From assembly GCA_946122785.1 (NCBI GenBank), contig CAMGYJ010000010.1, positions 8,097,467 through 8,161,466 on the forward strand: a stretch of DNA of 64,000 nt, read 5' to 3'. This stretch comes from Linum tenue. Taxonomy: Eukaryota; Streptophyta; Magnoliopsida; Malpighiales; Linaceae. The notes under the pieces were generated by a model that saw only the letters and a list, made by a program, of their open reading frames with translations, did no database searches and had not been told where the DNA came from. Shown one piece after another: positions 10,855 to 23,060 of this stretch (the stretch's first letter is position 1; each line of letters begins with the position of its first letter). The translations under genes and the position numbers were made by a program.

Positions 10855-11000
10855 CATTAGTTATGATCTACACTTTGATATCTATTTTGCTATATTTTGA
10901 GCAAAAGAAAAAATGAACTCTTCAAAACTTTTCTCGATTGTAGTATTATCACTGTCATATCAATTATATCATCGTGATATGATATGATGACTCGCCTTTT
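10855..11000 (+). repeat. Dispersed repeat with ATGATATGAT tract, copy 1
   Basis: It contains GATATCTATTTTGCTATATT, a TTGAGCAAAAG segment and a run of TATCA/TGATA words (10940-10990). The same order of motifs recurs in inverse orientation around 51390-52810. No ORF is present. It is probably a MITE or other small transposon family. The preceding stretch 10331-10854 shows nothing recognisable. Confidence 0.55.
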
Positions 11001-11030
11001 TCATTTCAACTCAAAATTTAAAATTTTTCC

Positions 11031-11169
11031 TAATCACTATTCTAGGTAGGCTAGATAACGAAACCGAACCCGAAGTAAGGTACACCTAGGAGAACCATGG
11101 TTCGACATTTTTATTGCTTGTTTATCCTGTACTACACCCGATCATCGGTTATAATTGTTTGTCGATTGG
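11031..11169 (+). repeat. Athila/Tat-type LTR 3'-end fragment
   Basis: It is similar to the last part of the LTRs at 42230-42380 and 48410-48567. Shared landmarks in order are CTAGATAACGAA, a GAAGTA segment, TTATTGCTTG and CCGGTTATA-like words. It is truncated by the LINE inserted at about 11180. Confidence 0.6.
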
Positions 11170-11206
11170 CTAGACTTCTAGGCAATTCGATCTAGTACTC
11201 AGATCT

Positions 11207-11950
11207 GGTTTCTAAACTGCGATGGAAATGGCATTCGGTGGGATCCTTTGAAATCATGGACCTCAACAACGACAATTCCCTTGCCACTTTTTGTGATGAC
11301 CAAGACTATCTAAGGGAGCTGACGGGAAGACCATGGGTCATTCTTGACCATAATCTCATTGTTCATCAATGGTTGCCCTCATTCCGCACCTCCGACAAAC
11401 CTCACATATTAGTGGTAGCTTGGGTTCAATTCCTTGAGCTACCAGTCCACTTCTACCATAGAAAGATTCTTTTCCCTCTTGCAAACCTTATTTCTTAGGC
11501 GAATCAAATTGGATTACAACACAGAACCATAGAGCAAGGTAAGTTAGATCAAAGCGTTGTCGAGCTTGACATGGCCAAGTCACTCCCTTCACGCGATAAA
11601 CTATGAGCCTCCCAACTATCTGTTATGAATGTGGCTGAATTGGGCATTCGGAGGAAATCTGTTCGCGAAAGTGTCAACCTTCACAAGCCACCCTAGCCTT
11701 TTCAAGTTCTGAGCAAATTGCCTCATCGCTGGTGGCCTTGCAGGAGCCCCCAGCCGATTTTTCCCATGGATGCAAGTCACCTGGAAAGCTCGCAAACCTA
11801 CAAGGAAAGTGGCGGATATGCCCAACCAATATCGTGGGCATTTGAATGGATTTCGCCCATAATCAGAGAAATTACCTACTGCCTGAAAAGGCAAGTGGGA
11901 GGAGGTAACGGGAAGAGGATACAGAGACAACAAAGGAAAGGCATATCAGA
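11207..11950 (+). pseudogene. LINE ORF1 remnant (DUF4283 plus CCHC knuckle)
   Basis: The frame reads RWKWHSVGSFEIMDLNND, then GRPWVILDHNLIVHQWLPSF and VAWVQFLELPVHF, which is the core of the plant LINE ORF1 DUF4283 nucleic-acid-binding domain. After a stop, a CCHC knuckle appears at about 11610-11660 (ICYEC, GHSEEIC) with a stop codon inside the knuckle. The downstream low-complexity tail up to about 12600 is scattered over several frames. ORF1 proteins bind LINE RNA; this copy is dead. Confidence 0.7.
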
Positions 11951-12674
11951 TTGTAGGAACCAAGAAAGGAAACCCACCAAACCCAAAAAGCAAGAAATTA
12001 GGCAAAAGATGAGGGATTGCCCAACGGTAAGAAAAGCTCCCAACTAATCCATGCTTGGCGAGCTATTGGTGTAAAAGAAAATGTGGAAAACCATCCCAAA
12101 CAACAATCCGAGCCCAGCCCAACAACAACAACAACCACTGACCTATCGTCTTTGGGTACAAAAGTTGAACTAGTTTCTCAAAGACATCAGGGCCCAAATA
12201 ACACCAATTTATGAATCCTATCGGTCCATAATCTGATTCTGGCAAACAAAGAAAACCAGGACCCCAACTAAGTTTCGTCATCGGTTCGCCAACATTACCC
12301 AAAAAAGAATCAAGAGAAGAACAAAGGAATCAAACTCAATTCCAACAAAAAAAAAACCGCTCCAATTGCAAAGATCCGAACAATGCGATAACTCACAAAG
12401 ACTAAACACTCGCCTCTTCCGGTGACTATGGAAGCTATTGTGGATTTCTTCTTCCAACCTCAACACAAATTAGGAGAAACTCATAAGTTAGCTAAGAAGA
12501 CCGTTGAAGACTTGACAATTACAGAAACCCCTCCGGCTAATTCCTTGGAGAAAGTTGAATCGATGACAGAGTAGGAGCTCGATTTCATCTCGTCCTCGTG
12601 ATTCTCTCTACTCTTCTTTTCTTTGATTTTCCCCTTGTTTTTGGTTTCACCTCTTTTATCCCTTTCTTTATTTA

Positions 12675-13330
12675 TGTCTACCCCTACAAATTTAAAAATC
12701 TTGTCTTGGAATCTCGGTGACGTAGGTAATAGAAAGTTCGCCAAAGCCATCATACTCCTCAACACTATTCACAAGCTCGATTGCCTGGTCATTTTGGAGC
12801 CGTATTTTAACGTCGATCAAGATAAAAGTCTGCTATCGGTTAGGTTTTGATGAAATCCAAAGAGTAGATGTTGTTGGCAGATTCATGGGCATTTGGATTG
12901 TGTGGAATAACTCCAGTTTTAAGGATGATCTGATTGATGTGAGTAAAAAACATATTTCTATCAAGATTACTGGGGAGGGAAATCGTCAATGGATCCTCAA
13001 AGCAGTCTATGGAGCCCTCTGAAACCATTTGATCAAATTTAGTCTATTCTGTTCTCTTCCCTGGCTCCTTGTAGGTGACTTCAATGCGTACTGTGGTCCG
13101 AAAGAAAAACTTGAAGCTATCTCATCTGCTACGCGACAAAGATGTCAGTGCTTTAATAATTGGATCAATGAAGCTAAATTGATTGATCTTGGCTACACTA
13201 GCCCTCGCCATACTTGGTCTAGTGGAGACACGCTATTGACCATGAAATCTAGCCATATTAACTAAGCTTTGTGCAACGACTCATGGAATATGGCTTTCGC
13301 GAATTCCTTAGTGCAACATCTGACCTAAAT
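12675..13330 (+). pseudogene. LINE ORF2 endonuclease remnant
   Basis: It begins with LKILSWNLGD, which matches the start of the apurinic-like endonuclease (EEP family) of LINE ORF2. It continues with LDCLVILEP and, after frame changes, WLLVGDFNAYCGPKEK (the catalytic GDFN motif) and SPRHTWSSGD. In intact copies this domain nicks the target. Several stops and frameshifts are present. Confidence 0.75.
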
Positions 13331-13439
13331 TTCAGTCTGACCATCTGCCTATCCTCATCACTACTCAAATCCAGCCTACTATCAATAACCATGGGACAAC
13401 CAATTCAGGTTCGAAGCGGCCTGCCTCAAGCATAAAAAT

Positions 13440-14068
13440 GTGTCTGAATTTCTCTCTAGCAACTGGAACAAGGACATGTCTATGCAACAAGCTATCAATG
13501 ACATCACCCCAAAACTACAACAATGGAGCATAGATATCTTTGGTTGTATTATCAAAAGAAAGAAGAAATTATTATCAAGGTTCCAAGGCATAACTATCCG
13601 CCTTGCTAATACATTCAGCGTAGGCCTACTAAAACTCCAAATCAAGCTAAAAAAGAAGCTGGATAATGTCTTTGCCGAAGAAGAACTCATCTGATTCCAA
13701 CGAGCCAAGGAGCATTGGGTGACTTTAGGAGAACAACACACTTTCTTCCTTCAGACCCCATTCTTACCACTAGAGGAGTGCGACAGGGAGACTCTCTTTC
13801 CCACTTTCTTTTCATCCTCCGTGTGGAACGTTTAGCTCGCATATTTAAAAAAGTAGTGACATATAAGCTTTGGAAGCCGTTGGCTCTTTCGGCAAATGGC
13901 TCAAAGCATTCCCACCTCTTTTTCGCTGACAACTTAATTTTATTTGCAGAGGCAGAAGGGAGACAGATTAATACCATTAAGAAATGCCTAGAGAAATTCT
14001 GCTCCAGTTCAGGGCAACGTGCCAACTTCAACAAATCATATATTTTCATTTCTCCAAACATCAAATGA
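13440..14068 (+). pseudogene. LINE ORF2 reverse-transcriptase remnant with internal deletion
   Basis: Two blocks remain. The first (13440-13694) resembles the linker between endonuclease and RT. The second (13715-14068) starts at GVRQGDSLSHFLFIL and includes HLFFADNLILFAEA. The catalytic motif normally FADD/YADD reads FADN, so the second aspartate is lost. The fingers and first catalytic Asp region between the two blocks is deleted. Confidence 0.75.
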
Positions 14069-14463
14069 GACAATGCTTTTCAACTCAGCAATCAAGCTGG
14101 GATAAACATGACAACGGATCTTGGGAGAAATATGGGATTGAATGCAATTAATGGACGAGTTAAAAAAAACCATATATAAAGAGCTTATGCCTAAAATTCA
14201 AAATAAACTTGCCTCCTAGAAGACGAGACATCTTTCTATGGCTGCTCATAACACTCTGGTTAAGGTTATTACTTCCAACATTGCGATTTACCAAATGTTT
14301 TCTAAACTTATTGCTAGTGGTGTTTGCAATGCTATTAACAGGTGCAAAGCAATAGACATTTCATCTGGGGGAAGGAAGAAGGGAAATCAAAGATGCACTT
14401 TATAGCCTGGAACCATTTCACTTTACCTCTCAACCAGGGAGGTCTGACATTCGCCCTACCAAG

Positions 14464-15260
14464 TTGGCAAATCAAGCGATGCAAGCTAAGGGAGTCTGGA
14501 AACTTGTGATGGAAGATCAAGCGTTGTGGGCTATAGTCCTAAGAAGCAAGTACGGTCGAGACAGAAAGAGCCTCAGAGTGTTGAGTAATATAAAGGGAAT
14601 TTCACACGCTTTGCACAACTTTTCCCAAAATACAAACCTTGTGTACAGAGGAACTGCCTATAATGTAAAAACTGGGAAGAATACTAATTTCTTGATGGAC
14701 CCTTGGATTTTGCAGGAACCTTTGATCGAGAAGGCAACAACTACCTTCACTCCAGGCATGATGCAAAAGAAGATAGCTGACTATTGGGGCTTCACCAGTG
14801 GCTAGAAAATGGAGGAGCTTGACAACCTTCTCCCTTCGGAGATCCTAAATAGGACTCGTGTTGTCATCTTGGACTCCATTTCAACCATGGAAGATCATAT
14901 TTTCTGGAAGCCTACTGCAAATGGCAACTTCAGCAACGCTTCGGCTACAAGTTGGCAGCCCAACAACCTAACCACCATGACCAAAAGTTGTGGCACAAAG
15001 TCTGGCAGCTGTAAAGTGCTAAGAGAATTTGAATTCTCATTTGGATAGCTATGAAGGGAAGATTGATGACCAAAAACTTGCGGAAAGATCGACACCTTAC
15101 CTCAGATAACAATTGCTCGCTCTGCCAAAGCTCTCATGATACCAACGCTCATTGTTTAAGGGATTATCAAACTATAAAAAGGTTATGGGAAAAGGTAGTC
15201 CCTTCCCATTTTCAACATCAATTTTTTACAACACATCAAGAGCAAGGCGCTAGGTGAGGT
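14464..15260 (+). pseudogene. LINE ORF2 C-terminal zf-RVT remnant
   Basis: The frame carries ALWAIVLRSKYG, TGKNTNFLMDPWILQEP, DHIFWKPTANGNFSNASA and, after frameshifts, CSLCQSSHDTNAHCL, the zinc-binding zf-RVT residues. The 3' UTR-like pyrimidine-rich tail follows to 15628. Confidence 0.7.
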
Positions 15261-15628
15261 CCCAACGCCCGCCTTACGTCTAACGCCTTCTTGAACCCTG
15301 GAGAAGAGAATAGAGTCGTGGACTGGCTTTCGAAGCATAGTCTCATTTATCCTTCAATACATATGAATTAAATGAACTCCCGACTAACCTGGAGAGGACA
15401 CTTCATGAAGACGTCACTGGGATAAGCTTCACGAGACAACTTGTGATTGATCCTAGATGATTACTAGTTTGACTCGTTTCTTTGTTTAGTTTTCCCCTGA
15501 GTTCTGTTGTGCTTCTTCCCTGATCTGGACGGGCTCTGTTTTCCTTTTGTATAAACAATTGTCTCACCCTTTTTTTGTATCCTTCGGCTTGACTTTTGGC
15601 TTGACCTCCTCTCAATAAATAAATAAAA

Positions 15629-16650
15629 CTAAACTTCTTGACTCTCTACTACTTAATATCAATTTCATTCTACACAATTAGAAAGAATAAATTAGACATG
15701 TCTGCACAAACATAAGGAAGATAAGTTATTTAAGGAAAATATATTACTTAGAATATTAGGATGAGAGAGTGGCTGAATGGGAGGGTAACTGGGTAAGGGA
15801 TTCGTTGTTGGAGACGGGTACGAGTTGGATATAGCTAAACCCGAACCCAACCCTCAAAATAGTAAACGGCCTTAAACCAGAACCCGCCCATAATCCATCA
15901 ATATGGATTTTATCCGCGTTGATTGGGTTGGGTTGGGTACCCGTGGATTCGGGTTATGATAGTTGTGACTTGTGAAACAAAATTGAAATACTCGGGGGCT
16001 TTGGGCCCCTCGCCTACCTATTGTCGAGAGGGGGATGGGTTGTATTGCTAACCCCTCAAGGATTAGCACCATCCTAACCTGTATAATAGCCATTAGATTA
16101 AGATGTTGATCCTGAGGCCACAATTAAGTGAAGGATATTTTAGGAATGTTATATCAAATCCTAATATAAAAAAGGCTCCTTTCACCATCCCTCTCACCCA
16201 CAGCCGCCTTTCCATTTTCCCCTCTTTCTACACCAACTGTCTCACCTCTCTCCCTTCTTATCCATCTATGCGTACGGTTAGATGACGGGGAGAAAGTGGC
16301 GCTCAAATAGATATTCTATGGAGACAAGCGGTGACGGGGAAGAATGGTAGCAAGAGATGTCGATTCAGGAGGTAGGCGGCAACGATGGCGATGGAGGAGT
16401 CTCCCCATGATTCTTCGGCTCTATCTATCAATCACCGGTATTGAGGTCACCGCCAAGACTGTTGTGAAAGGCATGAAGGTATTCCAGAGTGAATGACGGA
16501 TCGGTATAACCTTTGAGCAGATCCGACACAAGATGTAGGTTCTGTGTCGTGCCCTATGTTCCATATCCAGATTTACAATCATCTGCTCAACCGCTCACAA
16601 CCCTTTTTGTCGATCGCCTCCCTCCCTTTGCCTCAAGTGCGCCTCCCACC
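15629..16650. other. Unresolved spacer with a hAT-like relic
   Basis: Around 15790-15960 are arrays of AACCCGAACCC and GGGTTGGGTTGGGTACCC like the subterminal regions of the hAT elements at 4737 and 34977, but matching ends were not found. The rest (16000-16650) shows no gene; short reading frames there have no recognisable domain. Confidence 0.4.
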
Positions 16651-16654
16651 GTCA

Positions 16655-17540
16655 ATGTAGTTTACGGTAGTGATTTTGTATGGTGATTGTAGGTTTATGT
16701 AGTGATATATGCCCCTGGACAAGAAAGAGAGAAAGGAATGGAAATGCAAGTATAGATTTTAACCGTAGTGGTTTTTGTTTAGTATTAGGATTTTTCTCAT
16801 GTATAGTAGCGATTATCCATCTTTTAGTGGTGATTTTTTTACTTGTGTTAGTAGTGATTTGACTATTTGTGGTAGGGGTGGCTATACGGTCCGGTCCGGT
16901 TAAATTGGCCCAAATTGATCCGGTCCAATCCGGTTTTTTTGAAAATATAAGGACCGAAGATTGGATTGGATACAGTCCGGTCTTGATCCGGTCCGGTCTT
17001 GACCCGGTCCGGTCCCAATTCGGTCTTGATTTTATATTGAGATTGTGGGAAATTGAGTGGCCTAAGGCCTAAAAGGGTGAGGAGTTGGTTAAGTTTTGTA
17101 CTAAGTGCAAAGGTTTGTGACCGTTTATGCAAATTACCCTTAAGTTTTGGGTGTTGAGCTCTCTTATCCGGTCTTTATCCGGGTTTTTACCTCAAATCTA
17201 AGCCCAAAGATTGAATTGGATTGTTTACTATCTGGTCTCGGCCCGGGTTATACGGTCCGGTTTCCGGTTTTTCATCCGGTCCCGGTCCAAATAGCCAGCC
17301 CTAATTTGTGGTAGTCATTTTTTTTGTTCGTACTGTGTTTTATAATGTGTGGTAGTGATTCTTATTAAAATTTGTTGTTCGCTACAAATTAAAAATAATT
17401 TAAAACACTACTAGTTACATGAAAATCACTATGACCCTCCAAAAACACTACTATTAGCATCCAAAAAATCAGTCCCTATTAATTAAAAAGTTCTACAATC
17501 ACTACTATTATCCTAAAATCACTACCATCAGCCAAATTGA
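16655..17540. repeat. Probable DNA transposon with inverted GTAGTGATTTT subterminal motifs
   Basis: On the left side the word GTAGTGATTT and variants recur (16668-16860); on the right its complement AAAATCACTAC recurs (17410-17535). This inverted array organisation resembles the subterminal regions of a class II element such as CACTA. The exact ends and TSD are not defined. A hAT element with a perfect TSD sits in the middle. Confidence 0.5.
16873..17303. mobile_element. hAT-like non-autonomous element, 431 bp
   Basis: A perfect 8-bp TSD ATTTGTGG flanks it (16865-16872 and 17304-17311). The termini are TAGGGGTGGCTAT and ATAGCCAGCCCTA. The interior holds arrays of CCGGT/ACCGG (GGTCCGGTCC repeated) near both ends. 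There is no transposase, so it must have been mobilised in trans. Confidence 0.88.
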
Positions 17541-17649
17541 GAATTGATATTTTTTTTTTAAATCTACCTGTTTAATTTATTTATACTGGAATAGTCCGGA
17601 GGTCCTTACACAGTGTCTAGCCCAAAAAGAAAGGGGAATTCTAGGCCCA

Positions 17650-18480
17650 AATCTCCTCAGAATCCCACATACAAAGGGTATGAGCCAAAATATGGGTTGG
17701 CCTAATAAAATCCCGACCCGTGTACATGAATAACACCACTCCAACCCGATCCGCTAGCTGTCTGATATCTTCGCACAATTCTTTCACTTCCAGAGCATAT
17801 TTCATTTCTCTTTTCATCTTCTAAACCACCAACTAGCAATCATACTCAATATCCAGACGATTGAACCCAAACCTCTTAGCGAGATCGAGTGCGAAAATCA
17901 TCCCCATAGCTTCAACAATCTTCGGTGGCCATCGTCGTCGAGTTCTCTTCACTGCAGCAAGCCTGAATTCTCGATGATCTCTGAAAATGGCTCCCCGTCT
18001 TGTTCACCAGATTGAAAAATGGTTGCGTCGATATTTACCTTTCAGGCGATCCTGTTCCGGCGGCGTCCAGGATTGGGGTCGAGGGTTTTGATGATAAGTC
18101 TATCTTCTTTGCTGGTGTTGGAATTCATTAAACCATTCCAAAGCATGCAAAATGATCTCCCCCTCTTCTCATTTCTTGTTGTTCCACATGTGGTTATGTC
18201 TCTCATTCCAGATGTACCAAAGGACCACAAAGAGGGTTTCGATCGCCTCCACTGTCTCGCTTCCCTAGATTTTGCAGTACCACTCTTCGCAGGTACTCTC
18301 CTCCCTTTTGCTGAATAGTTGTTTTAGTTTCGATGGTTGCTAGATCCTTCGTGTCCACCCACAGTCTAGGAATGTGTGGTACTGGGTTTCTTTTAGGCCA
18401 CAGAACGGGCATCCCTCCCAACCTCTACCTGTTATGTCAACCAGATTTCCACCGTTGGTGAAATGTTATGAATCCATCAT
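17650..18480 (-). pseudogene. LINE zf-RVT and RNase H remnant
   Basis: On the minus strand, GWEGCPFCGLKETQYHTFLDC is the zinc-binding end of the zf-RVT domain. It is followed by WNERHNHMW and then by decayed RNase H segments (RFGFNRLDIEYDC). Several stops are present. The domain order matches the intact RNase H-bearing LINE ORF at 56984-58069. Confidence 0.6.
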
Positions 18481-20581
18481 CACGCAAAGACCGGGACTTT
18501 AGGGGGTAGGTTGATTTGGGGTCCATTTCCAACACTCCAACGTAGTCCTTTGGCAATCAGATCTCTAGCTGCCATCAAGCTCCTCCATATGTAACTGGGA
18601 TTGTATCCCACACTTGCTTCCGTTATGTCCTTGTTTGAAAAGTACTTTGCCTTTAGTATCCTGCTAGCTAGGGAATTAGGCATCTGAGTGAGATTCCATA
18701 TTTGCTTCCCTAGAAATGCCAGGTTGAAACCTTTTAGATCACGAAAACCCATACCTCCACTTTTAGCTCTGCATAGATCCTTCCAGCTCTTCCAATGAGT
18801 TCTTCGTTCTTGTTGGCTTTGACCCCACCAGAAATTGGCTATAATTTTTTGAATTTCTTCAATAATGCTCTCTGGTAGTAAGAATAAAGACATAACATAA
18901 GTAGCTTGTGCATGTGCCACTGATTTAATAAGCACTTACTTTGCTGCACTAGACAAAAGTTTACTTTTTTAGATTTTCACCTTCTTTAGAACTCTATCCA
19001 CCATATAACTAAAAACTTACCTCTTCTTCCTCCCCACCATAGTTGGCAAACCTATTTTTCATGGTGCTCCACCAGTTTCATTCCTAACAAGTCAGCAAAC
19101 TTCACTCTAGTTTCCTGTTTGATGTTTGGAGAGAAGGATAGTTCTGATTTTGTCAAACTCACGCTCTGCCCCGATTCAGCTTCATACTTCCTTAGTATAT
19201 CCTTCAGTTTCAAACATTATGGTTCTGTTGCCTTCATGAAAAAAATGTTGTCATCTGCAAAAAGTAGGTAAGATACTGGTGGTGCATTGTGTTTAACTCT
19301 GATCCCTTCAATTTCACCCTCTGCTTCTGCTTTTGCTGTTAGTCCAGATAACCCTTCAGCAAAGCAACCAGTAGGAATAGATAGGGGGATATTGGATCTC
19401 CCTGTCTAAGGCCTTTATAAGGGACAAAAGTTTCTGAAAGATGGTCATTAACTAGTGTTGCATATGACACCATAGAAACACATGTCATAATAAGCTTAAC
19501 CCCCCCTTTCTGCAAACCCTAGTTTTCGCATAATAGCTTCCGGAAACTCCCAATTAACTCTATCATATGCCTTCGCAATTTTCCAGTTTAGCAGCCATGT
19601 AACCATTCTTGTCTCTAGTTGTGGTTTTCATAGCATGAAAACACTCAAAAGCCATAATTACATCATATATAATGAACCTCCCTGGCACAAAGGCACTATG
19701 ATTTTCCACAACTGCTGCATTCAACACCTTTTTAAGTATGTTAGCCAAAACTTTCGAGAAAATCTTGTAGAGCACGTTGCAAAGACTTATAGGAAGAAAC
19801 ACTGCTAGGGATTTTGGCCTCTTAGTCTTAGGAATAAGAGCAAGAAACGTATGATTTAGTTCATGGGAATAAGAGCAAGCAACGTATGATTTAGTTCTTG
19901 GGGAAAATCTCCTGTCTCAAAATAATCTTGCAATTCCTTTGTAATCTCATCCCCTATTATGTGCCAATGTTTTTGGAAAAATAAGATAGACACCCATCAG
20001 CCCCTGGTGCTTTAGTTGGTCCCATGAACTTTAATGCATACCATATTTCTTCTTTTGTTAGGGGATGAAGCAGATTCTCATTCATGATGTCCGTTTTTTT
20101 GCAGGAAACCGAATCAAGCATGAAGGACGTCTGAGCCGTAGGGGAAGCTTTGAAGAGAGTCATATAGAAATCTCTAATACATATGGTAACTTCCCTTTGC
20201 CCCTGTCTCTCCACACCCTCTGCATCTAGTAGTTTAGTTATAGTGTTGCGGTTGCGCCTGTCTGAAGCCTTCCTGTGGAAATAATTTGTGTTTCTGTCCC
20301 CTTCCCTTAACCAATTTGTGCGAGACCTTTGTTTCCAAGCCATTTCCTCAAGATCCATAATTTCATTAAGCTCTCTCTCTAGTTATCTTCTTTGAGCAAT
20401 CACAACGACCGTCTTTCCTCCTTTTTTCCAACAACGCTAGAGCTTTTTCTGCTTTCTTCCTCCTTGCTGCAAGGATGCCAAACTTCGTTATGCTCCATTC
20501 TTTTAGGTTTTCCTCACACTTAGCTATCTTCTCCATTACTGACCTCCCTGGATTCTCTTGCCAGCTTTCTTTTACAACCAC
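18480..20581 (-). pseudogene. LINE ORF2 reverse transcriptase remnant
   Basis: Recognisable RT blocks on the minus strand are WLREGDRNTNYFHRKAS (about 20300), GPTKAPGADG (about 20010), PISLCNVLYKIFSKVLAN (about 19790), SAFVPGRFI (about 19690) and YLLFADDNIFFM with an intact FADD at 19250-19261. LLPESIIEEIQKIIANFWWG (about 18890) follows. The order is correct and the catalytic FADD is kept, but at least four frame breaks separate the blocks. Confidence 0.8.
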
Positions 20582-20632
20582 TTCACATTCCTCCTCCCTA
20601 GACCAGTAGCTTTCAAAATGGAAAGTCTTTCC

Positions 20633-21300
20633 CTAGTTCATCTTATTTGCGAACATACTTCTTTTCAGAATAATAGGAGAGTGATCTGAGCCACACCTCC
20701 GTAGGTTATAGACTCTTACATTGGGGAAAAGTCTTATCCAAGCTTCATTAGCCAGCATCCTGTCTAGCCTTTCTTCAAGAAAAGTATCATATGTGTGAAT
20801 TTTGTCCCATGTGAATGGGTTTCCATAATAACCCAAGTCTTCCAAATCGCAGTCTTACAGTGTCTCATTGAACTTTTCCATCAATTGCACATTCGGGTCT
20901 TTCAGACCATATTTCTCCTCATATGATTGAATTTGGTTAAAGTCTCCACACACCAACCAATGAACCGAGGCTTGACCATGGAGATTTTGAAGAAGCTCCA
21001 AGGTTTTGTGTTTATTAGACTCCTCTAGCCACCCATACACCCCTATCAAACGCCACACAATCTTCTTCTCAGTTACCCTCATATCAATATGGTCGAACGA
21101 ATCATACATTATCTCAATCTTGATATCGTTCCTCCACATAACTAGAAGTCCCCCCAGCTCTAAGATTGGAACCCACTCCATGTCCATTTTCCCAACCTAG
21201 CTGGTTAAGAGTCTCCTCCTATTCTTTATCCTGTCGCTTGGTCTCCATAAGAAAGACCACCATGGGTTTTGCTGGAGCAACAAACGCTCCAGTTTCTTCA
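20633..21300 (-). pseudogene. LINE ORF2 endonuclease remnant
   Basis: On the minus strand the frame reads VVFLMETK near 21265, then GGLLVMWRNDIKIE, WLVCGDFNQIQSYEEK, GYYGNPFTWDK, LDRMLANEAW and CGSDHSPIIL. These are the ordered motifs of the LINE EEP endonuclease, including the GDFN and SDHSP catalytic regions. Only one stop (near 20857) and a start-side frameshift break it. Confidence 0.85.
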
Positions 21301-21470
21301 CTTCTTGGGTTTTCCCAAACACTTACAGTTGTAACTGAGTATACTCATTGGGCTGAGCGGCCCTGCTTTGCAGGGTCCTCCACTTCGCCATCCTTTTGAG
21401 AGTCTTCAGTGTCATATGAGTGAGAAGTAGATTCATTCGGAGTAAGGGTCTCACTCGTCCTCCTCTCCTC

Positions 21471-22900
21471 TTACCTTTGTTGCTTTTCTTGATCTGTTAG
21501 GGTCTCCATCATTTTTGTTTTCTTTCCTGGACCTGCTGACCCCTGGCTCGTCTCCTTGTGTTTCTCTTGTTCCTTCTCTTCCATTATATCCAGTTCCATC
21601 AAATTTCTCTTTTGGGGAGTGAGTTTCAATTGATTCACTGATCCAGATGGCACCTTCCTATTGGTTTTCCTTCTTTTCCAGGTTCTGCTTTTGCCACCCG
21701 AATCAGCTTGTGTAGCTTAACTCCCATAAAGAAGGTAGTGTTATCCGAATGGAACTCATTCTCAGCTCCATAAATCTCCCAATTCTTAAGATGCTCCATA
21801 TAATCCTTCCTTATAGTTTTTGTCTTATCTTTAATAGCCCGTTCCTGAAGCTTCTCTAGGGTTAGATCATCCTTTTCCATGTTTTTTCGAGAGTTCCAAA
21901 TCTCCTCTGCTGAGTTCTTCCATGGCTCTTTCATATATTTAACAGATGGGAATTTGTTGGCGTACCATTATTTTCCATCTCATATAATGTTTTGTACACT
22001 TCCTTGTGCTTGAATAGGTTCAACTGAAATAGATTCATGGGATCCACTATATATCTTCTTTCAGCTTGTCGCTGCTCTTCAGTAAGATACTCCCTATCAA
22101 ACTTTGCTCTGAGTGTTGTCCAGATTTCCCCTTGCTCCTCCTTTTCTAACTTTGTTCTCCATGGTTTATTGTGAAGGGGTCCAACTCTCTTTTCTGAGCT
22201 ATACTTAATGCTTTCTAGCACAGTTGGGTTGGTACACCCAAGTTTGGGGTGTCCCACTAGGCCACAATTGAGACAAAAAAGAGGTTTCTTCTCGTACTTT
22301 ACTTCAAACGATGCAATATCCTCTTGAACCTTGATTTTCAATTCTGGTTTGATGGGTGTCCTGATATCCTTCTCAATTCTTATCCTTAGATAGTCATCCC
22401 ACATACAGTCACTTCGGCTATCCACCCAAACTAGCTTCCCAAACCTCTGCCCAATTTTATGAGCCATCTCTTGTGTTCTTAGGGCAGCTGGTAGTTCGTA
22501 TATACGTATCCAGATATCCATCATGTAGAACTCCTCTTTCTTTAGCTTTTTGAATGGATTCGCTGACTTGAAAATTAGGAGGCTGTTATCATAATGCCAT
22601 GGACCCCCATGAATCACCTTGTCCCTATCACTTCGTTCCAGAAACTGAAATGCAAATAGTTGGTTTTCAATATCCGTAATCTGAAAATTTTGCTTAAGAC
22701 TCCATGCTTTGCTCAATGCTATCTTCATGGATTTTCCATTAGGTTTTTTTCTCAGATACCAGTCTGCCGACGAGACCCAGCAAACTTACAGCCCTAACTA
22801 GGGCAGAGTCGTAATCCTGCTCCTCAATAACCAGCGATTCCTCCTCAACTATCGGGACCTTCTCAATCTGGGTGGCCAGGACTTCAAGTTTTGCTTTCTG
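21471..22900 (-). pseudogene. LINE ORF1 (DUF4283 plus CCHC knuckle), frameshifted
   Basis: The longest open part (22728-21931, 265 codons) carries ERSDRDKVIHGGPWHYDNSL, MMDIWIRIYELPAALR and the knuckle FCLNCGLVGHPKLGC near 22230-22275. The true N-terminus (SALVRAVSLLGLVGRLVSEKK) lies in another frame up to about 22900, joined by a frameshift near 22735. A lysine/glutamate-rich tail continues in shifted frames to 21471. This is the RNA-binding ORF1 of the same LINE. Confidence 0.8.
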
Positions 22901-23060
22901 TGTTTTTTCCTGACGTTCACCGCCTACACTCGATTCCTGTATTGGGGTAATACTATTGGGCCAGCCCGAGTCACCATTGGGTCAGCCCGAGTCCGAGCCT
23001 CGTGATGGGCCTGCCGTCAGCTGCATGGACAAGAGTCCTTCTTCCTCGTGTAGTGTAGAA

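Larger units (their letters stand above)
11180..15628 (+). mobile_element. LINE (L1-type), plus orientation, decayed and internally deleted
   Basis: The segments run in LINE order: ORF1 with DUF4283 and a CCHC knuckle, ORF2 endonuclease, part of the RT, then zf-RVT. The element ends in an AATAAATAAATAAA tail. A probable TSD is CTAGACTTCT (11170-11179) against CTAAACTTCT (15629-15638), 9 of 10 identical. The 5' end is truncated within ORF1, which is already in mid-domain at 11207. All ORFs carry stops and frameshifts. Confidence 0.75.
17552..23060 (-). mobile_element. LINE with EN, RT, zf-RVT and RNase H, minus orientation
   Basis: On the minus strand the order is ORF1 (about 22900-21470), endonuclease (about 21300-20640), RT (about 20360-18950), zf-RVT (about 18600-18340) and RNase H (about 18240-17650). 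A T run at 17552-17561 on the plus strand is the poly(A) tail. The element is almost full length but interrupted by stops and frameshifts in every domain. The 5' limit near 23060 is approximate and no TSD was recognised. Confidence 0.8.
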
